DNA from: Chryseobacterium sp.
GTDB lineage: Bacteria; Bacteroidota; Bacteroidia; Flavobacteriales; Weeksellaceae
NCBI RefSeq assembly: GCF_029240215.1
Contig: NZ_JARBTK010000002.1
Coordinates: 248,001-312,000, forward strand
Direction: 5' to 3'
Length of the DNA: 64,000 bases
Shown: piece after piece, positions 25,421 to 34,741 of the stretch
Position numbering within the stretch: position 1 is the stretch's first letter
How the letters are laid out: every line of letters starts with the position of its first letter
The notes under the pieces: generated by a model
What the model saw: only the letters and a program-made list of their open reading frames with translations
Database searches by the model: none
Told to the model about the DNA's origin: nothing
Program-made: the position numbers and the translations under genes

Positions 25421-27283
25421 TTATCGTCCTAAATAAACCATTAAAACGTTGATATCAGAAGGAGAAACACCACTTATTCTTCCTGCCTGTGCCAATGTTT
25501 TTGGTCTTACTTTGGTCATTTTTTGTTTTGCTTCTGCAGAAAGACTGGATAATTTTATATAATCAAAATCTTCAGGAATCTTCACATTTTCCAATCTGTT
25601 TAGCTTAGCCACATTTTCTTTTTCCTTTTCAATGTAACCTTTATACTTGATATTTACTTCCGCCTGTTCTCTTACTTCATCATCATATTGTGATGCTTTT
25701 TCTTTAATAATATCAATTTCTTCTAATTTTTCCAATGTAATATTGGGTCTCGTAAGAAACTGAGAGGCTCTGTAAGCCTGATCTACGGGGTTACTTTCAA
25801 TACCTTCTAAGATCGGATTAATCAAACCTGGTTTTAAAGAAGTTTCTCGTAGAAAAGACTCAAGTTCCTGACTTTTAGCGATTTTCTCTTCGACTCTTTT
25901 TAGTCTTTCACCATTTGCCAATCCTAATTTATGAGCTTTTTCAGTTAATCTGATATCCGCATTATCCTGTCTTAAAAGAAGTCTGTATTCAGCTCTTGAA
26001 GTAAACATTCTGTAAGGTTCTTCTGTACCTTTTGTAATTAAATCATCGATTAAAACACCAATATAAGCCTCATCTCTGTTTAGGATGAATTCATCCTTCT
26101 CATGCACTTTATTGTGTGCATTTATACCTGCCATTAAGCCTTGTCCGGCTGCTTCTTCATATCCTGTAGTACCATTAATCTGACCTGCAAAATATAAATT
26201 CTCAACCAATTTTGTTTCTAAAGTATGTTTTAGCTGAGTAGGAGGGAAGTAGTCATATTCAATCGCATAGCCTGGACGGAATACTTTTACGTTTTCAAAT
26301 CCCGGAATATGCTTCATTGCTTTTATCTGAACATCTTCAGGTAAAGAAGAACTAAATCCGTTTACGTAGATTTCAACAGTCTTCCAACCTTCCGGTTCTA
26401 CGAAAAGCTGATGTCTTGTACGCTCTGCAAAACGGTTAATTTTATCTTCAATACTCGGACAATATCTTGGTCCTAAACTTTGAATCGTACCATTAAACAT
26501 TGGACTTCTGTCGAAACCTTCACGTAAGATATCATGTACGGTTTCATTCGTATAAACAATATGACAGCTTAATTGTTTCGTCAGTTTCGGAGTGTCTGAA
26601 TAACTGAATTTCTGTGGATTTTCGTCTCCTTTTTGTTCGTCCATTTTAGAATAATCAAGACTTCTTCCGTCTACTCTTGGTGGAGTACCTGTCTTCATTC
26701 TTCCTGCTTCAAAACCTGAAGAAACCAATTGTTCGGTAATTCCAAAAGCTCTTGGTTCACCCATTCTTCCACCACCTAATTGCTTATCTCCAACGTGGAT
26801 TAAGCCATTAAGAAAAGTACCATTGGTAAGAACTACAGATTTTGATCTGATTTCTATTCCTAAAGAAGTTACAACGCCTACAGCTTGATTATTTTCTATA
26901 ATTAAACTCTTCACCATGTCCTGAAAGAAATCAATATTTGGAGTGTTTTCTAAAGCGTATCTCCATTCTTCTGCGAACAACATTCTGTCATTTTGCGTTC
27001 TTGGAGACCACATTGCAGGACCTTTTGAAAGGTTTAGCATTTTAAATTGGATCGCAGATTTATCGGCAATAATTCCGGAGTAACCTCCCATTGCATCAAT
27101 TTCTCTTACGATCTGTCCTTTGGCAATTCCTCCCATTGCGGGGTTACAGCTCATCTGCCCAATGGTCTGCATATTCATTGTAACCAGTAAAGTTTTTGAT
27201 CCTAAATTGGCAGCAGCAGCAGCAGCCTCACAACCAGCGTGACCTGCACCTACTACAATTACATCATATATTTCTGAAATCAT
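25421..27283 (-). CDS. mnmG: tRNA U34 carboxymethylaminomethyl enzyme MnmG (GidA)
   Basis: This 620-residue FAD-dependent enzyme has the dinucleotide motif VVGAGHAGCEAAAAAANLG (residues 10-28), the conserved SCNPAMGGIAKGQIVREIDA block and GTFLNGLIHVGDKQLGGGR. With MnmE it makes the cmnm5U34 wobble modification in tRNA. It is full length. Perfect parS palindromes lie 8 bases after its stop and about 45 bases before its ATG. gidA is a frequent neighbour of replication origins, which supports an origin-proximal location for this stretch. Confidence 0.97.
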   Translation of the reverse strand: MISEIYDVIVVGAGHAGCEAAAAAANLGSKTLLVTMNMQTIGQMSCNPAMGGIAKGQIVREIDAMGGYSGIIADKSAIQFKMLNLSKGPAMWSPRTQNDRMLFAEEWRYALENTPNIDFFQDMVKSLIIENNQAVGVVTSLGIEIRSKSVVLTNGTFLNGLIHVGDKQLGGGRMGEPRAFGITEQLVSSGFEAGRMKTGTPPRVDGRSLDYSKMDEQKGDENPQKFSYSDTPKLTKQLSCHIVYTNETVHDILREGFDRSPMFNGTIQSLGPRYCPSIEDKINRFAERTRHQLFVEPEGWKTVEIYVNGFSSSLPEDVQIKAMKHIPGFENVKVFRPGYAIEYDYFPPTQLKHTLETKLVENLYFAGQINGTTGYEEAAGQGLMAGINAHNKVHEKDEFILNRDEAYIGVLIDDLITKGTEEPYRMFTSRAEYRLLLRQDNADIRLTEKAHKLGLANGERLKRVEEKIAKSQELESFLRETSLKPGLINPILEGIESNPVDQAYRASQFLTRPNITLEKLEEIDIIKEKASQYDDEVREQAEVNIKYKGYIEKEKENVAKLNRLENVKIPEDFDYIKLSSLSAEAKQKMTKVRPKTLAQAGRISGVSPSDINVLMVYLGR

Positions 27284-27326
27284 TTTAATTGCTTATTTAA
27301 GCCTTAAATTTTTAAATTTATATAAA

Positions 27327-27342
27327 TGTTTCACGTGAAACA
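27327..27342. promoter_or_regulatory. parS site 2 (ParB binding)
   Basis: This is a second exact copy of TGTTTCACGTGAAACA, 1930 bp from the first, upstream of mnmG. Its position about 45 bases ahead of the ATG means ParB binding could also touch mnmG transcription. Confidence 0.92.
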
Positions 27343-27409
27343 TTGTATCGAAATAAGGCTTAAAGTGCCTATACTTCGATGTTTCTAGCCCCGATAGTAG
27401 CATTTGTTT

Positions 27410-27444
27410 GAGCTCTTTTTCTTTTGAAAAAAGAAAAAAGCGAG
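27410..27444. repeat. Inverted repeat upstream of mnmG
   Basis: GCTCTTTTTCTTTT faces AAAAGAAAAAAGC with a short loop, between the ybeY start side and parS site 2. A terminator for leftward reads into mnmG, or a simple AT hairpin, are both possible. Confidence 0.35.
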
Positions 27445-27466
27445 TGCGGATAGCGGGAAATAGCTC

Positions 27467-27874
27467 CTAATTATATTTTGCAATATAAAAGTCTTCTTTG
27501 CTTCGCATTTCCTGTTCTTCTTCTTCTGATTTATCTTTATAACCACATAGATGTAGAATACCGTGAGCCAAGACTCTTCTTAATTCTTCTTCATAGTTTT
27601 TTGATAGGGTAGAAGCGTTGTCTGAAATGCGCTGCAAAGATACAAAAATCTCGCCGCTTATTGTTTTGCCTTTTACGGAATCGAAAGTGATGATGTCTGT
27701 GTAATAATCATGCTGCAGATAATCCTGATTAATCTTCAGTAAATATTCGTCGTCACAGAAAATATAGTTGATTTCTCCTAATTTTTTTTCCTCTGAAAGA
27801 ATAATTTCTTCCAGCCATTTTGTGTATTCTGTATTTACCGTTTCGGGTAAGTTTTCGTAAAAGAACTGTATCAT
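27467..27874 (-). CDS. ybeY: Endoribonuclease YbeY
   Basis: This 135-residue protein of the YbeY family has the metal-binding motif AHGILHLCGYKDKSEEEEQEM (about residues 107-127). The first two histidines are present, while the third position typical of HxxxHxxGxxH reads as Lys/Asp. I recall this same variation from other Bacteroidota members. YbeY acts in 16S rRNA 3' maturation and ribosome quality control. The gene ends 4 bases from the stop side of the patatin-Omp85 gene, in the same leftward run. Confidence 0.85.
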   Translation of the reverse strand: MIQFFYENLPETVNTEYTKWLEEIILSEEKKLGEINYIFCDDEYLLKINQDYLQHDYYTDIITFDSVKGKTISGEIFVSLQRISDNASTLSKNYEEELRRVLAHGILHLCGYKDKSEEEEQEMRSKEDFYIAKYN

Positions 27875-27878
27875 TGTT

Positions 27879-30035
27879 TTAAAACCAGTGTCCTAAAATA
27901 ACACTGAATATACCTTTTTGATTATTTTTAAGTGAATGACTGAAGTTGAATTTTATCTGTCCAAAAGGAGATTTATAACCCGCCATAATTCCTAATGAAC
28001 TGTAATTTACTTTTGCTGCATCTTCAAAACTGATATCATCCGAAAGATTGGCAAAAGAGAAATTCCCACTCAGGAAAAAGTTTTTATAAAATTTAAACTG
28101 AATATCATTAGAAATCAGTGCTACGTTATTGCTGTTTAATTGGGCAAAATAGAATCCGTTGAATGTTTTAAAATTAACAATATTCTGCTCAAAGATTCCA
28201 CCCAATCTGTATTGGTAGAATTGTGGAAGATTGTCACCAATGGTAATTCCTCCATATAGATTTAAATGATAGCTGAATTGCTTTGATAAAGGAATGTTGA
28301 CTCTGATATCTGCTTTTACCTGAACGACTCTTTTCTCGACTTCAGATTTTAAAAGATCAATAACTTTACCTTCCGCATTAAGATAAAATCCTCTGCGTGG
28401 AAAATCTCTGTCATTTTGGGTATCACTTTTCAGGAATACATACGGGTTGAGAAAACGACTATACCTCTTATTGGTACCGTTAATGTCTGCCTCAAAGTAG
28501 TCATGGCTTAATCCCGCTCCTATAGCAAATTTATCCCGCCAAATCGACTGTATGTAAGCTTCATTTCTGAGCCATTCCCATTTGTCAATATTGATATTGT
28601 TATTTCCCTTCAGATCAAAACTCATCCCTGAAGAGTAAATTCCGAATCCTGGAATGTAGCCGTTGTCAATAAAATAATTCAGGTAGAATCTTGGTTTGTC
28701 ACCAACTATTACATCCAATGATAAATTTGAATTTTTAAATAATAATCTTTTTGCTGAATAATTAAGCAATAATCCTGTCTTAAAAATCTCATCGTAGTGC
28801 AATCCGAATTTCAAAAAATGTCTTGCATCATCTTCCGTCACATATAATTTCAGATAATTGATATTATTTTCTGTAACGATATCATAGTTGATGAAACGAT
28901 AGTTGTTTGTGGCAACCAATTTATCTATACCTCTGTTTACACTTCCGTAAGTTTGCATCGATGGAAGTCTGAGTCCCATTTTACCGAGAACGTAGTTTTT
29001 ACCGTAAATTCTGCTTCCGATTAATGCAATACTGTCAATCTTATAGACATTAGAATAAATAGGATTTATAGGCTGTCTAAGGCGGTCAAAAGAACGCTTT
29101 GGAAGTTTATCTAATATATCAACATACTTCAGACCTTCCACAAAGCCGCTGTCAAGAATTTTCTTCTTATCATCATAGCTTGTTGCGGTCATTCCTTTAA
29201 GATTGGGTTTGATGTTGATATCAGTAAATTTGTACTGACGACGTGTATCTTTTTGAATCCCGAAATCGATAACCTGATTAAGAATTGAAATGATGTTATT
29301 TAAATCCTCTCTCTTTGAAAGATCCTGATTCAAATCTACACCGATAACAATATCAATTCCTTTATCTTTCAAAGGTTTTGAAGGATAATTTACAGTCATT
29401 GCACCGTCAATATAGATACTATCACCTATTTTTACAGGATCCATCAGTGAAGGAAACGCCGAACTCGCCATGATTGACTGCACTAAATCTCCTTTTTCAA
29501 AGATCTGCATATTTCCACTTTCCAGATTGGTGGCAACACACATGAAAGGAATGGGTAATTTTGAAAAATCCTCGATTGTAGAAACATTTTTAAATAATTC
29601 TTTCAATAAATAAACATTCTTCTGACCAGAACTGATCGAGGAGGGAAGGTTGATCTTCCCATTTTTTAAAGGAATTGATAAAAGATATTTATCTACAGAT
29701 TTATTAAAAAATGTGCTTTCAGTTCGTGATTTCGGATCTCGGATTAAAGAATAAAAATCGGTATCAGTAACAATTTTTTCAATGTCTTTTCCTGTATATC
29801 CTGAAGCATAAAGCCCACCGATAATTGCTCCCATACTGGTTCCGGATATGTAATCAACTTTAACTCCTAAAGAATCCAAGACTTTTAAAACCCCGACGTG
29901 CGCAAATCCTTTTGCACCACCTCCCGCAAGAGAAAGTCCGATTTTCGGATTTTTTGGAATAACCAAACCTTCTTTTACCTGAGAATGGATAAAAATCAAT
30001 TGGAATGCGAATAAAAGCGTAAGGAGTTTTTTCAT
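27879..30035 (-). CDS. Patatin-like phospholipase fused to Omp85-type barrel
   Basis: This 718-residue secreted protein has a signal peptide (MKKLLTLLFAFQLIFIHSQ) and then a patatin domain: oxyanion loop SLAGGGAKGFAHVGVLKVL (about residues 33-51), nucleophile GTSMG (about 65-69) and catalytic Asp in DGAMTVNYP (about 210). A POTRA-like segment (about 330-400, NYLKLYVTEDDARHFLKFG) and a C-terminal Omp85-type beta-barrel (about 400-718, ending in SVILGHWF with a C-terminal aromatic) follow. This is the type Vd autotransporter/PlpD layout: a lipase displayed through its own barrel. Confidence 0.85.
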   Translation of the reverse strand: MKKLLTLLFAFQLIFIHSQVKEGLVIPKNPKIGLSLAGGGAKGFAHVGVLKVLDSLGVKVDYISGTSMGAIIGGLYASGYTGKDIEKIVTDTDFYSLIRDPKSRTESTFFNKSVDKYLLSIPLKNGKINLPSSISSGQKNVYLLKELFKNVSTIEDFSKLPIPFMCVATNLESGNMQIFEKGDLVQSIMASSAFPSLMDPVKIGDSIYIDGAMTVNYPSKPLKDKGIDIVIGVDLNQDLSKREDLNNIISILNQVIDFGIQKDTRRQYKFTDINIKPNLKGMTATSYDDKKKILDSGFVEGLKYVDILDKLPKRSFDRLRQPINPIYSNVYKIDSIALIGSRIYGKNYVLGKMGLRLPSMQTYGSVNRGIDKLVATNNYRFINYDIVTENNINYLKLYVTEDDARHFLKFGLHYDEIFKTGLLLNYSAKRLLFKNSNLSLDVIVGDKPRFYLNYFIDNGYIPGFGIYSSGMSFDLKGNNNINIDKWEWLRNEAYIQSIWRDKFAIGAGLSHDYFEADINGTNKRYSRFLNPYVFLKSDTQNDRDFPRRGFYLNAEGKVIDLLKSEVEKRVVQVKADIRVNIPLSKQFSYHLNLYGGITIGDNLPQFYQYRLGGIFEQNIVNFKTFNGFYFAQLNSNNVALISNDIQFKFYKNFFLSGNFSFANLSDDISFEDAAKVNYSSLGIMAGYKSPFGQIKFNFSHSLKNNQKGIFSVILGHWF

Positions 30036-30037
30036 AA

Positions 30038-32482
30038 TTAATCTTTTACATAAATCCGTTTCACACGAGGAGATATCGAGGTTAATACTTCATAAGTGAT
30101 GGTTTTGCAGTACCCTGCAAATTCTTTAAGGCTTGGTTTGGCGTTGAAAATGGTCACTTTATCACCTTCTTTTACATTGGGAACTTCATCTACATTGATC
30201 ATCATCATATCCATGCAGATATTTCCGATGATTGGAGCCAAGGTTTTATTAATACCCACATTTCCCACCTGATTTCCTATCAATCTTGGAATTCCATCTG
30301 CGTAACCGACAGGAATTGTGGCAATTTTGGTTAAATGACTGGTCTTATATTTTCTGCTGTAACCCACTGATTCTCCGTTTTCTACCATGGAAATCTGTGA
30401 AATTACAGTTTTGAAACTTACACTTGAATGCAATTGTTTCTGAATTTCAGCATTAGGAGATTCACCTAACATTCCAATACCGATTCTCACCATATCGCAT
30501 TGATAATCTGTGTAATTTGTAATTCCGGATGAGTTTAAAATATGTCTTAAAGGTTGATAGCCAATATTTTCAATTAAATAGTTTGAATTTTTGTTAAAAG
30601 TTTCCAACTGTTTTAAAGTAAATTCCCTTTCAGAAGGAACATCAGAAGATGATAAATGACTGAAAATACTCTGAACCCTCAGATTCTTATTTTGTAAGCT
30701 TTGAATTAACTGATCCAATTCATATTCCTTAAAACCAAGTCGATGCATTCCTGTTTCAAGTTTGATATGGATAGGATATTTTTTATCGTACCCTGATTTC
30801 TGAACGGCTTCGTAAAACAATTCTAAAACCCTGAAACTGTAAATTTCCGGCTCAAGATTATACTGAATAATTGCATCATAACTGTGCTGTTCAGGATTCA
30901 TCACAACAATCGGTGTGGTAATTCCTTTTTTGCGAAGTTCGACACCTTCATCTGCAAAAGCAACTCCCAAATAATCAATATGATGATGCTGAAGGAACTC
31001 TGAAATTTCATAACTTCCTAATCCATAAGCATTTGCTTTTACCATTGCCATCATTTTGGTAGAAGGTTTTAGTAGAGATTTATGGTAATTGATGTTGTGC
31101 AAAATCGCATTCAGATTGATTTCTAAAACTGTATCATGCTTTCTCAGTTCCAAAAGATCTTTAAGTTTTTCAATTTCAAATTTTCTTGCACCTTTAAGTA
31201 AAATGATTTGGTTTTCAATTTCCGTGAGGTGTTTACTTTCAATTAATTCCTGAGTATTAATGAAAGTAAAAGTATTAGATTTAAAAAGTGTTCTGAATTT
31301 GGAAATTTCTTCACCAATTAAGAAAACTGAATCAAATTTTTGCTCATTCACCAGTTCTGAAACCTCTTCATACAATTCCTCAGAATTTGTATTAACACCG
31401 ATAATGTCGGTTAAAACCAATGACTTTTTAGATTTTTTATATTCGTTTAAGAATTGTAAAGCTGTTTTTAAAGAATCAAGATCCAGATTGAATGAATCAT
31501 TGATGATGATATTGTTTTTAATTCCTTCAATGGCTTCAAGACGCATTTCTACAGCTTTCAGAGCGTTGATTTTTTCGATGATTTTATCAGTAGTGATATT
31601 CAGTTCTTTTAAGACTGTAATAAGAGCTAAAGCATTCGTTAAAGTGGCTTCATCACGTTGATTAACCGGAAAATTGATTTCTTCATCAAAATATTTGACA
31701 ACAATATTTTCATCTTTAATATTGGTTTTAATGAAGACATCATTCTTTTCTTGAAATCCGTAAGAAATTAATTTTTTGCTTGAATAGATTTCTTTTATTT
31801 TATTATCAACCAGTATATTATCCGAATTGTAAATGACAACCTCAGAATCTTTGAAAAGTTTGATTTTTTCATCAATTAAATCTTCTTCAGACTCAAAATT
31901 TGCTGCATGAGCTGTTCCGATATGAGTTAATAAACCTATTTGAGGATGAAAAATATTTTCCAAAACCTGCATTTCATTCGGCATGGAAATTCCAACTTCA
32001 AATATCCCTAATTGGTGATTTTGATTAATTTGAAGTAAAGAAAGTGGAAGACCAATCTGCGAATTAAAACTTTTCGGACTTTTTACCGTTGGAAATTCGT
32101 TCCACAAACATTGATACAACCATTCTTTAAGAATTGTCTTCCCATTACTTCCGGTAATTCCTATTGACTTTAAATCTGAATGTTCGAAATGATATTTTGC
32201 TAATTTCTGAAGAAAATCTACAGAGTTTTCCACAATAATCCATGTAATATTTTTAAATTGTGGGTACTGATGTTCTGAAATAATAATTTTTATCCCTCTG
32301 TCAATAGCAGATTCTATAAATTTTTCTCCCGAATTTTTTTTGGTATTAATGGCAATAAAAGCAGTATTCTTGGTTGCATATATTATCCTGCTGTCAAAAG
32401 CTATATTTTTGATAATTAATTCTTCATCACCAATAATATTCGAATTGGTGATTTGTGCAATTTCGTTTACTGTATAATTCAT
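30038..32482 (-). CDS. Bifunctional MurF ligase / alanine racemase
   Basis: This is an 814-residue fusion. Residues of about 1-440 are a Mur ligase with P-loop GITGSNGKTILKEW (GSNGKT at 111-116), matching UDP-MurNAc-tripeptide D-alanyl-D-alanine ligase (MurF). Residues of about 450-814 are a PLP-dependent alanine racemase: cofactor lysine in MAMVKANAYGLG, HRLGF, RIGIGMLG and the catalytic tyrosine in SVGYSRKY. It makes D-Ala and uses D-Ala-D-Ala in peptidoglycan precursor synthesis, in one polypeptide. The fusion is typical of Bacteroidota. Confidence 0.95.
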   Translation of the reverse strand: MNYTVNEIAQITNSNIIGDEELIIKNIAFDSRIIYATKNTAFIAINTKKNSGEKFIESAIDRGIKIIISEHQYPQFKNITWIIVENSVDFLQKLAKYHFEHSDLKSIGITGSNGKTILKEWLYQCLWNEFPTVKSPKSFNSQIGLPLSLLQINQNHQLGIFEVGISMPNEMQVLENIFHPQIGLLTHIGTAHAANFESEEDLIDEKIKLFKDSEVVIYNSDNILVDNKIKEIYSSKKLISYGFQEKNDVFIKTNIKDENIVVKYFDEEINFPVNQRDEATLTNALALITVLKELNITTDKIIEKINALKAVEMRLEAIEGIKNNIIINDSFNLDLDSLKTALQFLNEYKKSKKSLVLTDIIGVNTNSEELYEEVSELVNEQKFDSVFLIGEEISKFRTLFKSNTFTFINTQELIESKHLTEIENQIILLKGARKFEIEKLKDLLELRKHDTVLEINLNAILHNINYHKSLLKPSTKMMAMVKANAYGLGSYEISEFLQHHHIDYLGVAFADEGVELRKKGITTPIVVMNPEQHSYDAIIQYNLEPEIYSFRVLELFYEAVQKSGYDKKYPIHIKLETGMHRLGFKEYELDQLIQSLQNKNLRVQSIFSHLSSSDVPSEREFTLKQLETFNKNSNYLIENIGYQPLRHILNSSGITNYTDYQCDMVRIGIGMLGESPNAEIQKQLHSSVSFKTVISQISMVENGESVGYSRKYKTSHLTKIATIPVGYADGIPRLIGNQVGNVGINKTLAPIIGNICMDMMMINVDEVPNVKEGDKVTIFNAKPSLKEFAGYCKTITYEVLTSISPRVKRIYVKD

Positions 32483-32567
32483 TAGTGCCTATTCTGCTTA
32501 TATTTTGTGTTTGATATAATGAAATTCTTGTAAGTTTATTAATTCTAAACCTAAACCTTAGCCTAAA

Positions 32568-33161
32568 TTAACCATTTTTCTTCTTCAAAAGTACTTCGTC
32601 AATAAAAACACGACGGCTTACTGCTTCATAACTTTCTGTTTCGCCTAATTCTACAAGATTATTTCCCTGAGAAATCCTCATAGAATAATTGGCTAAATTC
32701 CCGGTTCTTTTGCAGATTGCATGAACTTTCGTTACATATTCTGCCGTTGCCATTAAATTTGGCATCGGGCCGAAAGGTCGCCCAAGAAAATCCATATCCA
32801 AACCTGCAATAACTACTCTTATTCCATTGTTTGCCAATTCATTAGCCACTTCTACGATGCTTTCGTCAAAGAATTGTGCTTCATCAATTCCTACCACGTC
32901 ACAATTTGATCCCAAAAGAATAATTTCATTAGGATTTTCAACTGCAGTGCTTCGGATCTTATTTTTATTGTGAGAAACGACATCTTCATCAGAATATCTC
33001 GTATCTGTTTTGGGTTTGAAAATTTCCACATTCTGCCCCGCCATTTCAGCTCTTCTCAGTCTTCTGATCAACTCTTCGGTTTTTCCGGAAAACATTGAGC
33101 CACAAATAACTTCCATCCAACCGCTTTGTTTGGAATGATTAATTGTATTTTCTAAAAACAT
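32568..33161 (-). CDS. tdk: Thymidine kinase (type II)
   Basis: This 197-residue TK1-type kinase has P-loop GSMFSGKTEE (residues 21-30) and catalytic DEAQFFDE (about 95-102), plus the lasso loop region near residues 145-190. It makes dTMP from thymidine. Oddity: TK1 enzymes bind structural zinc through CxxC pairs in the lasso, but here the segment reads AICKRTGNLANYSMR and later YEAVSRRVF, so only one of the expected cysteines remains. The ATG at 33161 is close to an alternative at SGWMEVICG; both keep the domain whole. Confidence 0.92.
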   Translation of the reverse strand: MFLENTINHSKQSGWMEVICGSMFSGKTEELIRRLRRAEMAGQNVEIFKPKTDTRYSDEDVVSHNKNKIRSTAVENPNEIILLGSNCDVVGIDEAQFFDESIVEVANELANNGIRVVIAGLDMDFLGRPFGPMPNLMATAEYVTKVHAICKRTGNLANYSMRISQGNNLVELGETESYEAVSRRVFIDEVLLKKKNG

Positions 33162-33221
33162 TTGTTATTTTAGCCGTAATATTTTAAGATCAAAAGTAAG
33201 CAATTTTAATAAGATTCTTCT

Positions 33222-34739
33222 ATGCAGAACATCCAAGATTTACAGGAAAAGATTTTTTTTGAATCAAAGAATATCATTGGTATTCTTGACAAAATAAACC
33301 ATGTTGACGAACTACTTTCTAAGCAGGATCTTATTGATCAATTAGCAGAAAGAATTTCTTTTTTGAAATTGTTGAAATCTAAAGTGGAGTATTACCAAAA
33401 GGATGATTTACAATTTTCACAAGCTTTTTCGAATCATTCTCTAGCCGAATCTATCTCTGAATCTCAGGATTTTTCTCATGAAGTAATGGAAGAAGAAGCC
33501 ATTTTTAATAATGAACTAAACGAAATCGGAAAAGCAGAAACTCATCTTCCGAATAATGTAATGGAAGAAGAGGCGATTTTTAATAATCAACTGAATGAAA
33601 TTGAGGAAAATGAATTCCATGAAAACTTGGTCAGCCTTGCCGAAGAAGAAAAGATTGTTGAAAACGCTGAAGAAAATACCGTTCATGAAGATTTAGATAC
33701 GCACATTACAGAGGAAGAATCTGTTTTTAATGACCAATTGGATGAAATTGAAGAGGAAGATGCAAATGAAGAAGTTTCTGAAGTTTTGAGTTTTGTGGAT
33801 GAAGAAAGAATCTTAGAAAATTCTGTTCCTGAAGAAGACAATATTGAAGAAGAAATATTTGATCAAAAAGTAACTGAGGAAGAAGCCATTTTTAATAATC
33901 AGTTAAATGAAATTGACGAATTTGAAAATGAGATTTCTGATGAAAGTGTTTCAGATTCATTTGAGGAAGAAGAGCAAATTCAGAATAATTATGAATCTGT
34001 AAAAATTACAGATGATTCTTCGGAGAAAATTCCAAGTATGTTTGAATCAGATGAGCCTGAAGATGAAATTTTAATTGAAGAGTCTGAAAATGAGACTGTT
34101 TCTGATGATTTTAAATATGATGAAGACGGAATAATTACTGAAAACTCTAATGTAGAAAGTATTCTGACAGAAATTAAAAAAGATACTGAAACAGAAATCG
34201 AAATCAACGAAAATACTTTAACAAACGAAGATTCTGACAGAAGGAAAATTGTTGATATCGACAGACCTTCATCAGACATCGAAAAAGAAAAACCTGCATC
34301 CGACGAAAGCTTTGAAAATTTGGAAGCGTATCAACAGGAGAAGAAAATAAGACTGGCGAATATTAAAGGCTTAAAAACAATTCAAACATTGTTTGATGAT
34401 GATCCTTTAGCAAGAGAAATTCCTCAAGACAAGCCGGCTCCGGTTGTGAAAGAAGATTCAGGAAGTATCTTAAAAACCAATATTCCTACGGAATATATGG
34501 AAGCTGAAAAGCAAAAACCGGAATTCAGATTAGATCTAAATGACAGAATGGCTTTTACAAAACTTCTTTTCGGAGGAAGCCAGACCGACCTTAACCAAGC
34601 CGTTGCTGAGCTGAACAGATGCAGAAATCTGGAAGAGGCAAAAGAATATCTAAGCGAACTGTACTACGACAGAAAATGGAATAAAGTCGATGAGTACGCA
34701 CAGAGACTTTGGATATTGGTAGAAAATAAATTCTTATAA
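33222..34739 (+). CDS. Acidic repeat protein with conserved C-terminal domain
   Basis: This is a 505-residue, strongly acidic protein without signal peptide or membrane segment. Residues of about 85-235 carry four copies of (V/I)(M/T)EEE(A/S)(I/V)FN(N/D)xL(N/D)EI, at nucleotides about 33484, 33559, 33706 and 33874, among weaker relatives of the type EEExIxENxxE. A Glu/Asp-rich, presumably disordered middle follows. The last 70-80 residues (FRLDLNDRMAFTKLLFGG, YLSELYYDRKWNKVDEYA) are well structured and look like the conserved part. No function is known. It is divergent from tdk and adjoins rsmI. Confidence 0.75.
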   Translation: MQNIQDLQEKIFFESKNIIGILDKINHVDELLSKQDLIDQLAERISFLKLLKSKVEYYQKDDLQFSQAFSNHSLAESISESQDFSHEVMEEEAIFNNELNEIGKAETHLPNNVMEEEAIFNNQLNEIEENEFHENLVSLAEEEKIVENAEENTVHEDLDTHITEEESVFNDQLDEIEEEDANEEVSEVLSFVDEERILENSVPEEDNIEEEIFDQKVTEEEAIFNNQLNEIDEFENEISDESVSDSFEEEEQIQNNYESVKITDDSSEKIPSMFESDEPEDEILIEESENETVSDDFKYDEDGIITENSNVESILTEIKKDTETEIEINENTLTNEDSDRRKIVDIDRPSSDIEKEKPASDESFENLEAYQQEKKIRLANIKGLKTIQTLFDDDPLAREIPQDKPAPVVKEDSGSILKTNIPTEYMEAEKQKPEFRLDLNDRMAFTKLLFGGSQTDLNQAVAELNRCRNLEEAKEYLSELYYDRKWNKVDEYAQRLWILVENKFL

Positions 34740-34741
34740 TT

